64,000 bases of DNA from Ficedula albicollis (GCF_000247815.1 NC_021684.1:7998650-8062649), one strand, 5' to 3'. Positions 41,801 to 50,600 are shown, numbered from the stretch's first letter. A program made the numbers and translations. The notes: a model not told the origin generated them from the sequence alone.

Positions 41801-44243
41801 CAAAGGAAAGGCTAAATAGTGTCTATCTGACTGTGCCTTTTGCCCCTTTTCTCTTTGGTAAGTGCTTAAGGGTTCAGCTCACTGAAACATCATTGACTGG
41901 TGCCCACAGGATCCTTCTCAGATCTGGCCTGGGTGCTTTCCTTCTTATAAAAAATATCTCTATTTTTTTGCTCTTCCTTTGAGTTGCTTACTTTGTCTTC
42001 ATTTGAATGTGGCGCTGAGTTATCTTGCTTCAAGCAAGACCCAGAGTGCACAAAGTCTCTAATACAACTGCAGAGACTCAAGTTTGGGACTGTGAGCTGT
42101 GTGTAGCCACAGAGGAAGGAACATTCATTAGTGTTGTGGATCTGTTCCATTAAAGACTGTAAATACGTAAAAGTCTGATAAACAAGAACCAGTGGCCCAG
42201 AAATGCTGATAATGTCACCATTATTTGTTTTCTTTTTAATTTTCAGGTCTTTTGTTATCCAGCAGATCCCGAGTAGCAACCTCTTCATGGTGGTAGTAGA
42301 TAATGAATGCTTCTGTGATTCTATCCCACCAATCACCATGGCACCTATAGAAATAAGATATATCCTTTTATTTACAAACTGGTCACAAAGAGATTCAAGA
42401 TGCAAATATTGAAAAACTTCTTCTCATATAAAACTTGCATTGCATGACATCATCACCCATTATATGTGCTCTTTGAAATTAAGCCAGCTGGGAATATGCT
42501 CTATTTTTTAAATGAGAATTCACTTTTTTTATTTCTTTTTTGAACAGCCAATATGAATTAACCAAGCACAATTATGTGGATCCTACGTATCATGAGGTCA
42601 TGATCATCTTTAGTCAGCTGAATATCTTTCAAATTTGGCACTAAGTATGTAATTTTATTATAAGAATGGACCTCATTATATTGGAACTTATAGAACTCCT
42701 TCTAATACAGATATCTCTTTATTTAAGGTTTGACTGCTTTACTGGAGCATTGAAAATGTTTCAGAATCCTGCTTTCCAAAACTACAAAAAATTAGCAAAG
42801 TAATATATCACTTGATTTTTTTGGTTGCCCCACTTATTTTTTGCTGTTCTGTAGTTCAGGTAGTTCAGGATTAGTTTTTTCCCAAAAGTTGGAATTTGCC
42901 AAAAGTAGCCTGCAGTGTGCTTTTCTTGCAGACTTGTGGGAAAACAGGTCAGCAGTGTAAGTGCATATGTGCTGTTGAAAACAGATCACAGAGAGGAAAG
43001 CACTGGAATCATTTTCTTTTTCTTGAGGTGACCACACATATCACCTTGGGGTTTTAATGGAGAGGAAGACAGAAGCTGAAAGATTTTCACTGTATTAATT
43101 TCAAAACACCCTCTTGAGAATGCAGTGCTCAGAGCATCTCTCCTTAACTGCCTTGCACATAATGAATCCCTCAAATGTGAGCGGTTAAAATCTCAGAAAA
43201 TAAGAAGACGCCCAGAATCTTGTCATGGATTTCACCCTGAAGTAAGTTTCTATCTACTTTTCCTTTCTTTTGGACTCTGGTAATTTTTTTATTTGTTTAA
43301 AAATAATTTATACGAAAATTACCTTCCAAAATGAAATGTTGGGAAATATTCAGAAGACTCAGTAGTCAAAGAAGTGAGGGATATTTTAAGTGTTACAAGT
43401 TTTTTGTGTACTCATGTAGACAATGTCTTGGGTTGCTGCTTCTGCAGACTGGTTTGTATCATGTCAGAGAATGTGGTAGGATGTGAGCACTGGCAGCCAG
43501 GAATATCTCAGAACTTACTCTGGCTCAAGCAGTGACCACAGGATTCCTTGTTAGAGATGGCAGGGAACTTTGTGCTGTTAATGTTTGCTTCAGCAATTAG
43601 CTTCAGTGTCATACCTGTCATGCTATAGTCATTATGCTCACACACAGTATTGCTTGGGAGGGATAGTGACCCTCCAGCACATGTATTTTCTGCTCTGTGT
43701 TCTGCAGAATACTCAGAATACAGTGCCAAGGAGAGCTGATAGTGCCCAGGATGTGATTACATTGGCTTGTACAGCATAGGTTCATAGACATCCTTTTCAC
43801 TCTGGAGTAACTTTAATTTCTGCTTCTGATGGTGCAGTGCAGCGTAGAACAAGACCTGAAGTGTAAAGTGGAGGGGATGGTGTAGATGGTGTAGATTGTT
43901 GTTTCAGGCTACTGCCTAAATTTGTTCAACTCAAACTTGTATTACTTCCCGAGAATATTTAATTTATGGGCTTTGTTGTTTGCACCTCTAAATTTGTTCA
44001 ATTCAAACTTGTATTACTTCCTGAGTATATTTAATTTATGGGCTTTGTTGTTTGCACCAGTGCTCTTGTCTATGTTTGCTAAAAAATCTTGTGTCATAAT
44101 TGACTGTAGAGGCTTGTATTTATTTTCCTTTGTTGTTCTATTTTCTTTAGGAAAATGCAAGAGAATGTGGCGGTGTCTCAGGCCTTAGTGCTAAACCTTC
44201 TCTTGTTCTGCTTCTTCTGCTATTGACGATTTTCTCCAGGTGA
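2506..44243 (+). CDS. CACNA2D3: Calcium channel subunit alpha2delta-3, 3' portion (11 exons, 5' end outside window)
   Basis: Spliced coding sequence: 2506-2567, 3437-3481, 6749-6811, 9401-9471, 17918-17993, 21513-21565, 22907-22962, 26393-26504, 42247-42359, 43159-43241, 44151-44243. The pieces total 827 nt and join in phase into about 275 residues plus a stop. The product is the C-terminal quarter of alpha2delta-3, an extracellular, membrane-tethered auxiliary subunit that raises surface expression and shifts gating of CaV1/CaV2 channels. The encoded part covers the end of the Cache-like/VGCC-alpha2 region and the cysteine-rich delta part, ending in a GPI-anchor signal. Recognition rests on family blocks such as [49 protein letters not shown] and [20 protein letters not shown], which match mammalian alpha2delta-3 closely and distinguish it from the -1 and -2 paralogues. 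No frameshift or internal stop is seen. The VWA domain and signal peptide lie upstream of the window. The nested gene LRTM1, known inside a mammalian CACNA2D3 intron, was not seen here. Confidence 0.96.
2568..3436 (+). other. CACNA2D3 intron, 869 bp
   Basis: Plain AT-rich intron between two phase-0 exons. No repeat or conserved element recognised. Confidence 0.8.
3437..3481 (+). CDS. CACNA2D3: CACNA2D3 exon
   Basis: 45 nt, phase 0 at both ends, encoding [15 protein letters not shown]. It carries three cysteines in 15 residues, consistent with the disulfide-rich extracellular region. Acceptor TCTTTAG ends at 3436; the donor GTAAGT at 3482 is a perfect U2 consensus. Because the exon is a multiple of three and phase 0, skipping it would keep the frame. 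Confidence 0.93.
3482..6748 (+). other. CACNA2D3 intron, 3.3 kb
   Basis: AT-rich intron. I see no named repeat. Short open frames on both strands near 5550-5815 overlap each other and show no family motif, so they are treated as chance. Confidence 0.8.
6749..6811 (+). CDS. CACNA2D3: CACNA2D3 exon
   Basis: 63 nt, phase 0 at both ends, encoding [19 protein letters not shown] followed by QQ. The LIDNNGFI block is a hallmark of alpha2delta proteins, from the Cache-like part of the subunit. Acceptor ATTTTTCAG ends at 6748; donor GTAAGT starts at 6812. Like the previous exon it is a multiple of three. Confidence 0.95.
7095..7192 (+). repeat. Two-copy tandem duplication, 49-bp G-rich unit
   Basis: Copies 7095-7143 and 7144-7192 differ by a single base (T versus C inside the G-rich part). 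Each contains GGTTGGGGAGGGG followed by GGGGGGAGG after one base, i.e. at least four runs of three or more G, the sequence requirement for a G-quadruplex. Confidence 0.95.
8425..8445 (+). repeat. Poly(A) tract, 21 bases
   Basis: Uninterrupted run of A preceded by GGAAAG. No target-site duplication or SINE/LINE body was recognised upstream, so it is called a homopolymer only. Confidence 0.9.
9401..9471 (+). CDS. CACNA2D3: CACNA2D3 exon
   Basis: 71 nt, entering in phase 0 and ending with two bases (AG) of a split arginine codon. It encodes [20 protein letters not shown] then SFK, continuing the family block. Mammals have TGDFFGEIEG here, so only conservative or local changes are seen. Acceptor CCCCTTACAG ends at 9400; donor GTAAGA starts at 9472. 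Confidence 0.95.
10212..10380 (+). repeat. Two-copy tandem duplication, 85-bp unit
   Basis: Copies 10212-10296 and 10297-10380 begin CCCTGAGTTTAGTTGTACCA and end GGTAAATCAGCTC. They differ at about two positions (CCTGTG/CCCGTG and CAGGTGG/CATGTGG). Confidence 0.95.
15745..15850. repeat. AT-rich low-complexity region
   Basis: Degenerate (TA)n and TATAATAGTAT-like words repeated several times with interruptions. No longer periodic unit. Confidence 0.7.
17918..17993 (+). CDS. CACNA2D3: CACNA2D3 exon
   Basis: 76 nt, completing the split arginine and encoding [20 protein letters not shown] then HSLLD, ending on a full codon. The LYDYQAMCR motif is strongly conserved in alpha2delta-3. Acceptor TTCCCTGTAG ends at 17917; donor GTAAGT starts at 17994. 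The 8.4-kb intron before it is the second largest in the window. Confidence 0.95.
17994..21512 (+). other. CACNA2D3 intron, 3.5 kb
   Basis: AT-rich intron with an 84-bp tandem duplication at 19707-19874. Nothing else recognised. Confidence 0.8.
19707..19874 (+). repeat. Two-copy tandem duplication, 84-bp unit
   Basis: Copies 19707-19790 and 19791-19874 begin TTGTGGGAGGGAGAGGATAA. They differ at two positions (GGAGTAG/GGACTAG and CCTGGTCC/CCTCGTCC). Confidence 0.95.
21513..21565 (+). CDS. CACNA2D3: CACNA2D3 exon
   Basis: 53 nt, phase 0 start, ending with two bases (TT) of a split leucine. Encodes [17 protein letters not shown]. Mammalian alpha2delta-3 has [17 protein letters not shown], so two substitutions are seen. 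Acceptor GCTTCTCTTCAG ends at 21512; donor GTAAGT starts at 21566. Confidence 0.94.
21566..22906 (+). other. CACNA2D3 intron, 1.3 kb
   Basis: AT-rich intron with a T-tract at about 21712-21723. No named repeat or extra exon recognised. Confidence 0.8.
22907..22962 (+). CDS. CACNA2D3: CACNA2D3 exon
   Basis: 56 nt, completing leucine with G and encoding [18 protein letters not shown], then the first base of the next alanine codon. The tryptophan pair and cysteine of NLCSWWHSD are invariant in the orthologues I recall. Acceptor ATTTCTCCAG ends at 22906; donor GTAAGT starts at 22963. Confidence 0.95.
22963..26392 (+). other. CACNA2D3 intron, 3.4 kb
   Basis: AT-rich intron with an 83-bp tandem duplication at 24750-24913 and a T-tract at about 25347-25358. 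Nothing else recognised. Confidence 0.8.
24750..24913 (+). repeat. Two-copy tandem duplication, 83-bp unit
   Basis: Words such as CAGTTCCTCGAGT recur at 24758 and 24841, and the copies continue in register through GAATATTATATATGAGGATG. Two substitutions are visible (GTGGAG/GTAGAG and TGTTAC/TGTGAC). Confidence 0.95.
26393..26504 (+). CDS. CACNA2D3: CACNA2D3 exon
   Basis: 112 nt encoding the blocks [37 protein letters not shown] and two bases of a split lysine. It belongs to the delta part of the subunit and has three cysteines. Local GC and CpG content is higher than in the flanking intron. Acceptor TGTGCCTATAG ends at 26392; donor GTAAGC starts at 26505. It precedes the largest intron in the window (15.7 kb). 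Confidence 0.95.
27864..28031 (+). mobile_element. CR1 LINE 3'-end fragment
   Basis: Clear avian CR1 3' end in forward orientation: GAGAAGTTGTGCAATA, CCTGGAGGTGTTCCCAGCCA, GGTTGGATGGGGTTTTCAGC, CTGGTCTGGTGGAAGGTGTC, CCTGCCATGGCAGGGGGGCT, GGAACCAGATTGTCTTTAAG and GTCCCTTCAAACCC, then the eroded terminal repeat ATTGTAATATTCTG. It covers the last C-terminal reverse-transcriptase codons and the 3'UTR only; the copy is 5'-truncated as is usual for CR1. An open frame through it (27888-28079) is not a gene. Confidence 0.92.
30006..30165 (+). repeat. Two-copy tandem duplication, 80-bp unit
   Basis: Copies 30006-30085 and 30086-30165 start CTGGCACTCTTT and end GTTGTGCTGCTCAGGG. Two substitutions are visible (TTTTGTGG/TTTCGTGG and ACTAATG/ACTTATG). 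Confidence 0.95.
32784..32879 (+). repeat. T-rich tract with a 35-T homopolymer
   Basis: Run of 35 T at 32790-32824, then CAACCC, nine T, GGGTTTTTC, and further T runs interrupted by single C and G. The word GGGTTTTTC at 32781 recurs at 32840, so the tract may itself be a duplication of about 59 bp. Lengths of such tracts are unreliable in assemblies. Confidence 0.9.
35028..35062 (+). repeat. A-rich tract
   Basis: 15 A at 35028-35042 followed by CAC and shorter A runs. No SINE or LINE body recognised before it. Confidence 0.8.
35321..35459 (+). repeat. Two-copy tandem duplication, 70-bp unit
   Basis: Copies 35321-35390 and 35391-35459 start TCTGCCCTCATGCTGG and end CATATGACAGATGTGAA. They differ by one T in the T-tract and one substitution (CTACAAAC/CTAAAAAC). 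Confidence 0.95.
37914..38143 (+). repeat. Two-copy tandem duplication, 115-bp unit
   Basis: Copies 37914-38028 and 38029-38143 start CCAAAAAAACTCCAACAAAT and end CATGTTTAGTTACTTA. I see no difference between them. A short third piece (ACTTAGCATAGTTA) follows the second copy. Confidence 0.96.
42247..42359 (+). CDS. CACNA2D3: CACNA2D3 exon ending at a U12-type donor
   Basis: 113 nt. It completes the split lysine, then encodes [28 protein letters not shown] and ITMAPIEIR, and ends with the first base T of a split tyrosine. Acceptor TTTTTAATTTTCAG ends at 42246. The donor is not GT: the intron starts ATATCCTTTT at 42360, the U12 AT-AC consensus. The [10 protein letters not shown] stretch differs most from mammals (SSCLCESVAP), but both cysteines are kept. 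Confidence 0.95.
42360..43158 (+). other. CACNA2D3: U12-type AT-AC intron of CACNA2D3 (799 bp)
   Basis: The intron starts ATATCCTTTT, a full match to the U12 donor consensus. It ends with branch site TCCTTAAC (43141-43148) followed 10 nt later by AC (43157-43158). Only this AT-AC pair joins the exons so that R-Y-N-E-S-L-K is read, as in mammals. The minor spliceosome is therefore predicted to remove it. The interior is otherwise plain AT-rich sequence. Confidence 0.92.
43159..43241 (+). CDS. CACNA2D3: CACNA2D3 exon after the AT-AC intron
   Basis: 83 nt starting with AT, which completes TAT (tyrosine), then [20 protein letters not shown] and CHGFHPE. YNES is a potential N-glycosylation sequon. 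The acceptor is AC at 43157-43158, preceded by a U12 branch site at 43141-43148. Donor GTAAGT starts at 43242. Choosing any nearby AG as acceptor breaks the frame or loses conserved residues. Confidence 0.95.
43242..44150 (+). other. Last CACNA2D3 intron, 909 bp
   Basis: AT-rich U2-type intron. Its 3' part contains a 72-bp tandem duplication (43916-44059) that ends 91 nt before the last exon. Confidence 0.85.
43916..44059 (+). repeat. Two-copy tandem duplication, 72-bp unit
   Basis: Copies 43916-43987 and 43988-44059 start CTAAATTTGTTCAA and end GGGCTTTGTTGTTTGCACC. They differ at about three positions (AACTCAA/AATTCAA, CCCGAGA/CCTGAGT). Confidence 0.95.
44151..44243 (+). CDS. CACNA2D3: CACNA2D3 terminal coding exon with GPI-anchor signal
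   Basis: 93 coding nt ending in TGA at 44241-44243. Encodes [17 protein letters not shown], then a run of V and six leucines, then TIFSR. The layout is small residues (GG, VSG, a plausible omega-site area), a short spacer and a C-terminal hydrophobic stretch with almost no cytosolic tail. This fits GPI anchoring, which is established for alpha2delta proteins; the exact cleavage site is my inference. Acceptor TATTTTCTTTAG ends at 44150. Confidence 0.95.
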   Translation, partial: ENARECGGVSGLSAKPSLVLLLLLLTIFSR

Positions 44244-44560
44244 CATTGACTGATGTGTTCAACTGGCATGCTAAAACATGGATAAACTGTGAACTGGGAA
44301 ATGATGCAACATAGAGGACATGAAATATAGTCAGAGCATCAGCATTTCATGATTATAAACTGTTGGTGATATAAATTCTTAAAGATATGTTGAAAAAAGA
44401 TTTATCTTTTTACTTTGCAAGTCATGCAGATGTGAATTTGGCATATGGCAGTCATGATTCATCAAAAAAGGACTTGGTAGATAGAGGTGACCATTGCTTT
44501 GTCCCATTGAAAACAATTTAAACTGTGTACTTTTTTCAATAAAGTATATTAAAATCACAG
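44244..44560 (+). other. CACNA2D3: CACNA2D3 3' untranslated region (approximate end)
   Basis: About 300 AT-rich bases between the stop codon and the first AATAAA hexamer. No conserved open frame. The end is placed about 15-20 nt after the hexamer by convention, so it is approximate. A longer form using the hexamers at 44621-44631 is possible. Confidence 0.6.
44538..44543 (+). terminator. Poly(A) signal AATAAA, probable main CACNA2D3 site
   Basis: First AATAAA after the stop codon, 294 nt downstream of it. A T/GT-containing stretch follows at about 44565-44600, as expected of a downstream element. Confidence 0.55.
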
Positions 44561-44620
44561 TTTCAGAGTGTATTTTACGTATGCTAATATATTTGTTCAA
44601 ATAATGAATGATGGGAAGAA

Positions 44621-44631
44621 AATAAAATAAA
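44621..44631 (+). terminator. Overlapping pair of AATAAA hexamers, possible alternative poly(A) signal
   Basis: Two overlapping AATAAA hexamers at 44621-44626 and 44626-44631 lie about 80 nt beyond the first signal and could be used as an alternative site. Such hexamers also occur by chance in AT-rich DNA. Confidence 0.3.
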
Positions 44632-47600
44632 TGGATGATATTTTATTATGCTTTTAGCCTCTTTCTGAAAAAATTCAGAGAAGAAAATGGGGTCTTAGCT
44701 TTTACAATAAGGCAGAATAGCTTTTATTAAAAAGTTAAGGAAACACCTATGTGTGTATGAAGCTGAGCAAGTAATACATGATGCTGAATTATAAAGAAGG
44801 TTTGGTTTCTGGAAATAGCTATAAAATATCTTACCTGCATTTAGAAAGTGAGTCAAAGCCTAATTAAAGCCTTGGTTCTAACTTAGGCAAGCTTTGGGTC
44901 AAATTGCTTGCTTTGGCTGCAGATGGCAAAAATCAAATACTTTTTATCTAAAGGAATAGGAAGATGTGTAGAACAGCCCAGATCAAAGGGTGACACTGTT
45001 CTGCTGCTGTTCTGCCCTCTCGATCTCATGTCAGACAGGAGAAGCTCCTTATGAGGAAAGTGATAAGCAGAGAAAGTCTGACTTGCAACATCTGTGTCAG
45101 CAGAACCCATTATTGCTTTTTATTGAGTGTCCTGTTGGTAGGCAAAGATCTAGACCAGTATGTTTTTATTCCAGGCTTTACATTCTTCTTTGTAAGGGAA
45201 ATGAGGCAATGAAGATAAGCATATTCCTTTTGCAATTGGCAGCAAATCCCTGCTGTGGATATATTTGCTGAAGATCTTGGTCTTTGAACTAACTTTACCA
45301 AGGCATCAATAGTCTCAGTTTGCCTTTGGAGTTTTATACTCCAAGTGTAATGCTATCAAATTCCAAGCTCCAAATATAATATTACTCCAAGTGACTGCCA
45401 TCAAAGGATAACCTGCCCTCCTAACAATATTATACATTAAATGCAAAATAAAATGCCAGTGTTCTAAATCTGGTGCTTTGAGACTGCAGTTTCCTGGTTG
45501 GGTGTAAGTTTGCTTTCAGCCTTGGATAAATGCTGAGCAGATTTGCTGTGTATCTTGGTTGGGAACAGGGAGCTAGGCCACTGAGAGGGGCTTTGTTTTA
45601 AAGAATACTACCCAGCTTGTAAGGGGAAGAACTAGTAAAACTAAATTTCCACTCCAGTGCTTTAATGGGTTCAAATGCACTGGTACTCCCTCTGATTCTG
45701 AAACCATACAGGTCTTTGTACTCATAAATTTCTTTTCCTTGTGTCTTCTTTTTTTTGGAGTGTTTTCCTACAGACTTCTCTGTCCCTGCTTATTGGTCTC
45801 AAGATCTCTTACTATGGAATAATTTTCCAGCTGACATTCAGTCAAACTGTTGTCCTAGTGACATGCTCTGTTTGCTAAGCAAATTGGGAACTCAAGGCAT
45901 TTTCTCCACTTGGGCTGACATGGATATCCTGCTGTTCTTTGCTTGCTTTTTTCTCTGAGCTCAATCCCCTCTTAACGTCCACGATTCTCACAAAAAATTA
46001 ATGTCAGTACTTTATAAATAAAGTATTTTAGTTTCTGATTCTCCCTTCAAGTTTCCAGAATTCACAACATTGCAGCTTCATAACACTTTTGTATATCTGA
46101 TTTCATTCTCCTGTAATGTTATTTAATGGTTATAGCCAATACAACACAGGTGATTTTCCTTTTTAGTAGAAAGTGGGAAGAAGCATCTTTCTCGTTAGAG
46201 CTATTGAAAAGCTCTGCATACAACTGTCTGATGTGTTAATCATCATTGCTTACAAAGAAAGGAAATACATTAGTAGAGAAAGTTTATTTCTACAGAAGCT
46301 AGGTGAAAATCCCTAATAGTCACTCATTGTTCATTTTGGAAAGAGGTGGGTGTTTTTTTAATTGCAAAGGAGCCAGGGAGTGACAAGAGAGATTAAAGTA
46401 TGACAGTCTAAATTAATATTGAGAAAGAGATTAAACTATGGGTATGTAAATGAATAATACTCAGGGAAATGTGACAGTTCATTTTCATACAGTAAGGCAA
46501 AGTTATGAAAGCAGAATGCATGGATGTACCCAAACAAATCACTGTGTGAAACAGAGTAATCCAAGTCAACTGCTAAGCGTAAAAACATTTTCATAAATTG
46601 CCATTTCTCTTATTTAAGCTATATTTTTAATTTGTATCTATTCCTTAGAAGTTTCAGGTGCAGTGTGACTCCAGGATGATAAAGCCAGTCAGGAAAATGG
46701 ACACAAGCCAAGGGACTCCAGAGTGTGTATGTGACCAGCCAGTCCCTTCTGCAGAGGGAATGGCTACAGCAGGAACAGCCTGGGCTGAACACAGAAATGA
46801 TGGCTGTGAGTTTCATGGCACAGAGTTCTCTGACAGGGTCTGCTTGGAACAGATTTCCAGAAAAGCTGATCTCATGCTAATGCTGTTCCTCACTGTGTTT
46901 GAGTTTGCTGGTCCCTGTGTCATTAGCTCTGAAGATACCACGTCATGAAATGGGCCTGTGCTGACATTCAATAGCCTGTGGCATAGGTATAGGTTATGGA
47001 ATAGGTCATAGAAGGTCATGGAATTTAATTCCATTACCTCACTAATCCGAGATGCTATTCCTCTTAAATACTAAAATTATTATGCAAGCTCTGATGCAAA
47101 GTCAGTTGTAGTAAATAGCAAAACAAATATGTGTGCATGTGTGTACATACAGCTGCATATGTGTGAGCTAAATGTATATTTTAATACACAGGAAAGTCAG
47201 ACATTTTCTGTATCTTTTATCTCCCTGAATCTGAGGACAAATCCAAGGAGAACTGGGACAACTGTACAATCATTTTCTGCACAGCCAGAGCAGAGCTGAA
47301 AGCTTTAGCTTTTGCAGGGCTTGGATCTTTTTTTCTTCTTTACTCTCTTTGCTAATGGCATTGATTTGCAACTTATTAGCCCCAGCTGCCTCCTCTTCCT
47401 TTAATCTTGATAAAGTAAAAGCTGTCTGGGGGCTCAGGGCTGGCCGTGGACACACCATTTTCTAATAGTTCTGTGTGGGAAAACTGTCCATAACTGTCAG
47501 TGCTGCAAACACTCCTTTAAAACCATGCAAGCCAGAGAGCCTCAGGCAGGTTTCCACAGCTGTGCTATCTCCTCCCATTGTTTTTGTGACTCTGAGACTG

Positions 47601-50600
47601 CCTGGCCCACGGTGCTTTGCTGCCAGGGCCAGCTCTGCAATATGTGTGTTGGTGACACAGGTGGCTGCCCAGGGCAAGAAGATATTAAAAGCAGCAGTAA
47701 TTGTTTCATTGCCTAAATGGCTTCAAGAGGCTGTTTCAGTTTTCTTCTGATAGCAGCAGCCCCGGAACAAGGCACTGGCCTGTTTAGCCCTTGGAGTTCA
47801 CAAGGCAAAATAGAAGTTTGGCTCAGAAGGTTTGTGGCTGGAAGCCTCCAGTTATTTCCATGTGTTTCCTGAGCCCTTTATAGCCTCAAAGGACTTTTAT
47901 ATCTTGGGACTTTCTGTGCCTCAGCAATTCCAGCTCATACAGATTTAATGTAAATAGGCACTCACATTTGGAAAGTTTTCTGCAGAAGAGTGCATCAAAA
48001 CCTTTCACCCGTGGAAAATATTTATATTTGATTTTCCTATCTGATTATTCTTTTCCCTGAACTGCCCCAGATACTCCCAATAATATGCAGCTTTTTTTTC
48101 TACTTTTCAAATCCTTCCCTATGTATTTAGTAACCTTGTTATTTATCTGGTGTACAACCACATATTCCCTGTGACAGGCCCAGCTCCCTTGTACCTCCTG
48201 AGAGAAATGGTTCCCATGTACAGAGTCCAGAAGGTCTCACTGGAGTTTATCACAATCCACTCACAAGACAATTTTCTTCTCTCTTGTCTTTAGCCTTTAA
48301 CTCTTAAGCTCAGATCATATTTCTTCCAATATAATAATATTATTGCTGTATTTCCTTGGGAGGATTTATGTCCTGTTCAATATTCACTCCTATGTTTCTT
48401 CCCAAGAATAGTTTTTGGAACTGGACGTTATGACTTAGATATAATAACTCAGAGTCTGTTCTTGTGATGCTCTGAGTGGAAGGATATGTCTCCAACTCTT
48501 CCAGACTTTTTCCCTTCTTCCCATGGTAACTGTGGGTAGCTCAGCAAATGATATTTTATAGTTTGCACTTCAGTACAAATTATTCTTTAAGTCCACAGTT
48601 CTGCCTAGAAGATGCTTTGAAGAATTTCCAAGCACAGTGTTAATTTAGGAAGGACTCATTGATTGTTCTTGCATTAGACATTCTTGATTATTTTCTCCTA
48701 AGTCTCATGGTGTCTTAATTAATAGTAGCCAGTCAAACTGTGGATTGATCCAGCCATCCAAGTGATAAGGGGCTAAAACCTTAAGACAATTTCCTTTTCA
48801 ACAGTTTTAGGAGATTTGATTGCTCATCACTGTGGCAGGAATAACCAGGTAATTGTGTTTGTGTCACACTACCCTCTGACACCTCACCAGGTGTCCAAAG
48901 CTCACATTTGTTCTCTGCTTTGCTGCTAACAGTTTCTGGCAGCAAATGGGGTATGTTGACTCCACAGAAATTTTCAGGTAATTCACACAAAATTGATAAA
49001 ATAGTTGGAATAGTATGTAAAAAGAATTGATGCAATATCACAATAAGTGGCAAGAAAACCACTGTTCCCTGTGCTATTTTCCTCATTAATAGCAAGTCCT
49101 TTGTTACCTTTAAATGGAATTGAGGCTAAATTTCCAGTCTGCCATGCCACAGTGCTGTGAAATCCAAGATGCTTTTGAAGGGTTGAGCTCTAGTTCATTC
49201 AAGTAGTGCAGAATTTGGTTATCTCCTACTTGAATTCTTTTATCAAGAGATTATAAGGAGTTGACAGCTAGTAGGGCCTCTGTAAAATGAAGCTGGAAAG
49301 CTGTTTTTTTCATTCCAGATGTGGTCTTGAACTGCACTTCTATGTGTTTAAAGCAGCCTGGTAAGAAAAGGTTACACTTGACAATTCTGAGTCAGATTTG
49401 AACCTTAACACCAGAAGTTCAAGTGGTTAATGCTGGGTTTGTTTGACTATGTTAGGATTTAGTTTGCAGTTTTAACATGCTGGATATTTCACTTCCAGGA
49501 GAAAGGGAAGATCAGATTTCAGCTCATGGTGAGAAGTGTTTTGAATCAGCTATTTAAATGTCTTAGGCAGAGTGCTAAATGTTTAATAGAGGAAGCTAGT
49601 CAGGACTAGCTGAACTAACTGAGAATGCTTGGGGCACACATGCAAATGTGCAGATGAATCCTGAAAGAGGAAACACAAAATAGTTTTGGATTTTTTCTTT
49701 GTTATTCATTTGGCGTTGGTCAGTTGGGTTTAACTGGAAAAATGAAACATTATTTTTTGTTTGCCCATGTTGTTTGGGGGTGTATGTGGGGGGAGAATTA
49801 ATTTAGAAGCAGTCAGCTACATTCCTGGATCTTCTAATGCTTCCTCTGAGACATTACTGCAATATGTGCAATAGTTAAGAGAGAATCCCAAGTTTCTGAC
49901 AGTATTTTTTTATCTGTTAATAATTAATGAAGCTGTTTAGGTACATCTGTTTAATGTCTACAGATGTGAGTGAAATAATTAGGGAAAAAAGTAATCTATT
50001 ACATTGCTAGTTTCTAAGCATCAAAAACAAACCAGACAACAATTAATTTGTAATTCCATTATCTCTAACAGACTTTAAAAAGCAGGACATGAAACCTGGT
50101 CATAAAGATTCTAATGGAGACTGCTCTTTCTTCTTCAAAGTCTAAACCCAGAGAATTTCAAGAACTCCCAGGAAATCTGCCCTCTGGAGAAACAGTAAAA
50201 AAAGAGTATTTTGAATTCTGCTTAAAACCTGGAGTTAATGTGATAGACTTAAATGCATACAAGTATGGGCTCAATAAGGGATATCTAGTCAATATCCTTT
50301 AGGTCCACTAGTAATGATATAAACAGAGATCTCTGTAGGAAGATAAATATTTTGCAAGATACAGAAAGGTTGAAAATTTTTATTTTCCACTGATAAAAGT
50401 TTTCTTGGCAGAAAACCTCCAGATTTTATTTAAAAGAAAATAGCTTTAAAAACTTGGGTTTATGAGAACTCAGAGGGGCATTGTTTAAGTCCAGTTTTTA
50501 ACCATGAAATCCTTTTGACATATGGCAGTCATTATGTATTTGCATCTGTCTATCTTGGAGGATTTTTTCTAATAGAAGACACTTAAAAGTTTCACATTTA

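Larger units (their letters stand above)
26505..42246 (+). other. CACNA2D3 intron, 15.7 kb
   Basis: Largest intron in the window. It holds a CR1 tail (27864-28031), tandem duplications (30006-30165, 35321-35459, 37914-38143), a T-rich tract (32784-32879) and an A-tract (35028-35042). Two unassigned open frames are discussed as findings: minus strand 34522-34725, and plus strand 39519-39849. The protein is contiguous across the intron, so no constitutive exon is missing. Confidence 0.8.

Noticed and set aside
41890..42405. Minus-strand open frame of 171 codons, the longest in the window
   Set aside because: It overlaps the antisense of a well-supported CACNA2D3 exon and the intron sequence on its 5' side. 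Part of its length comes from the codon structure of the sense exon, and it shows no recognisable motif.
1..44150. Search for the nested gene LRTM1 on the minus strand of CACNA2D3 introns
   Set aside because: No leucine-rich-repeat frame of the expected size is present; in other vertebrates it lies in an intron that may be upstream of this window.
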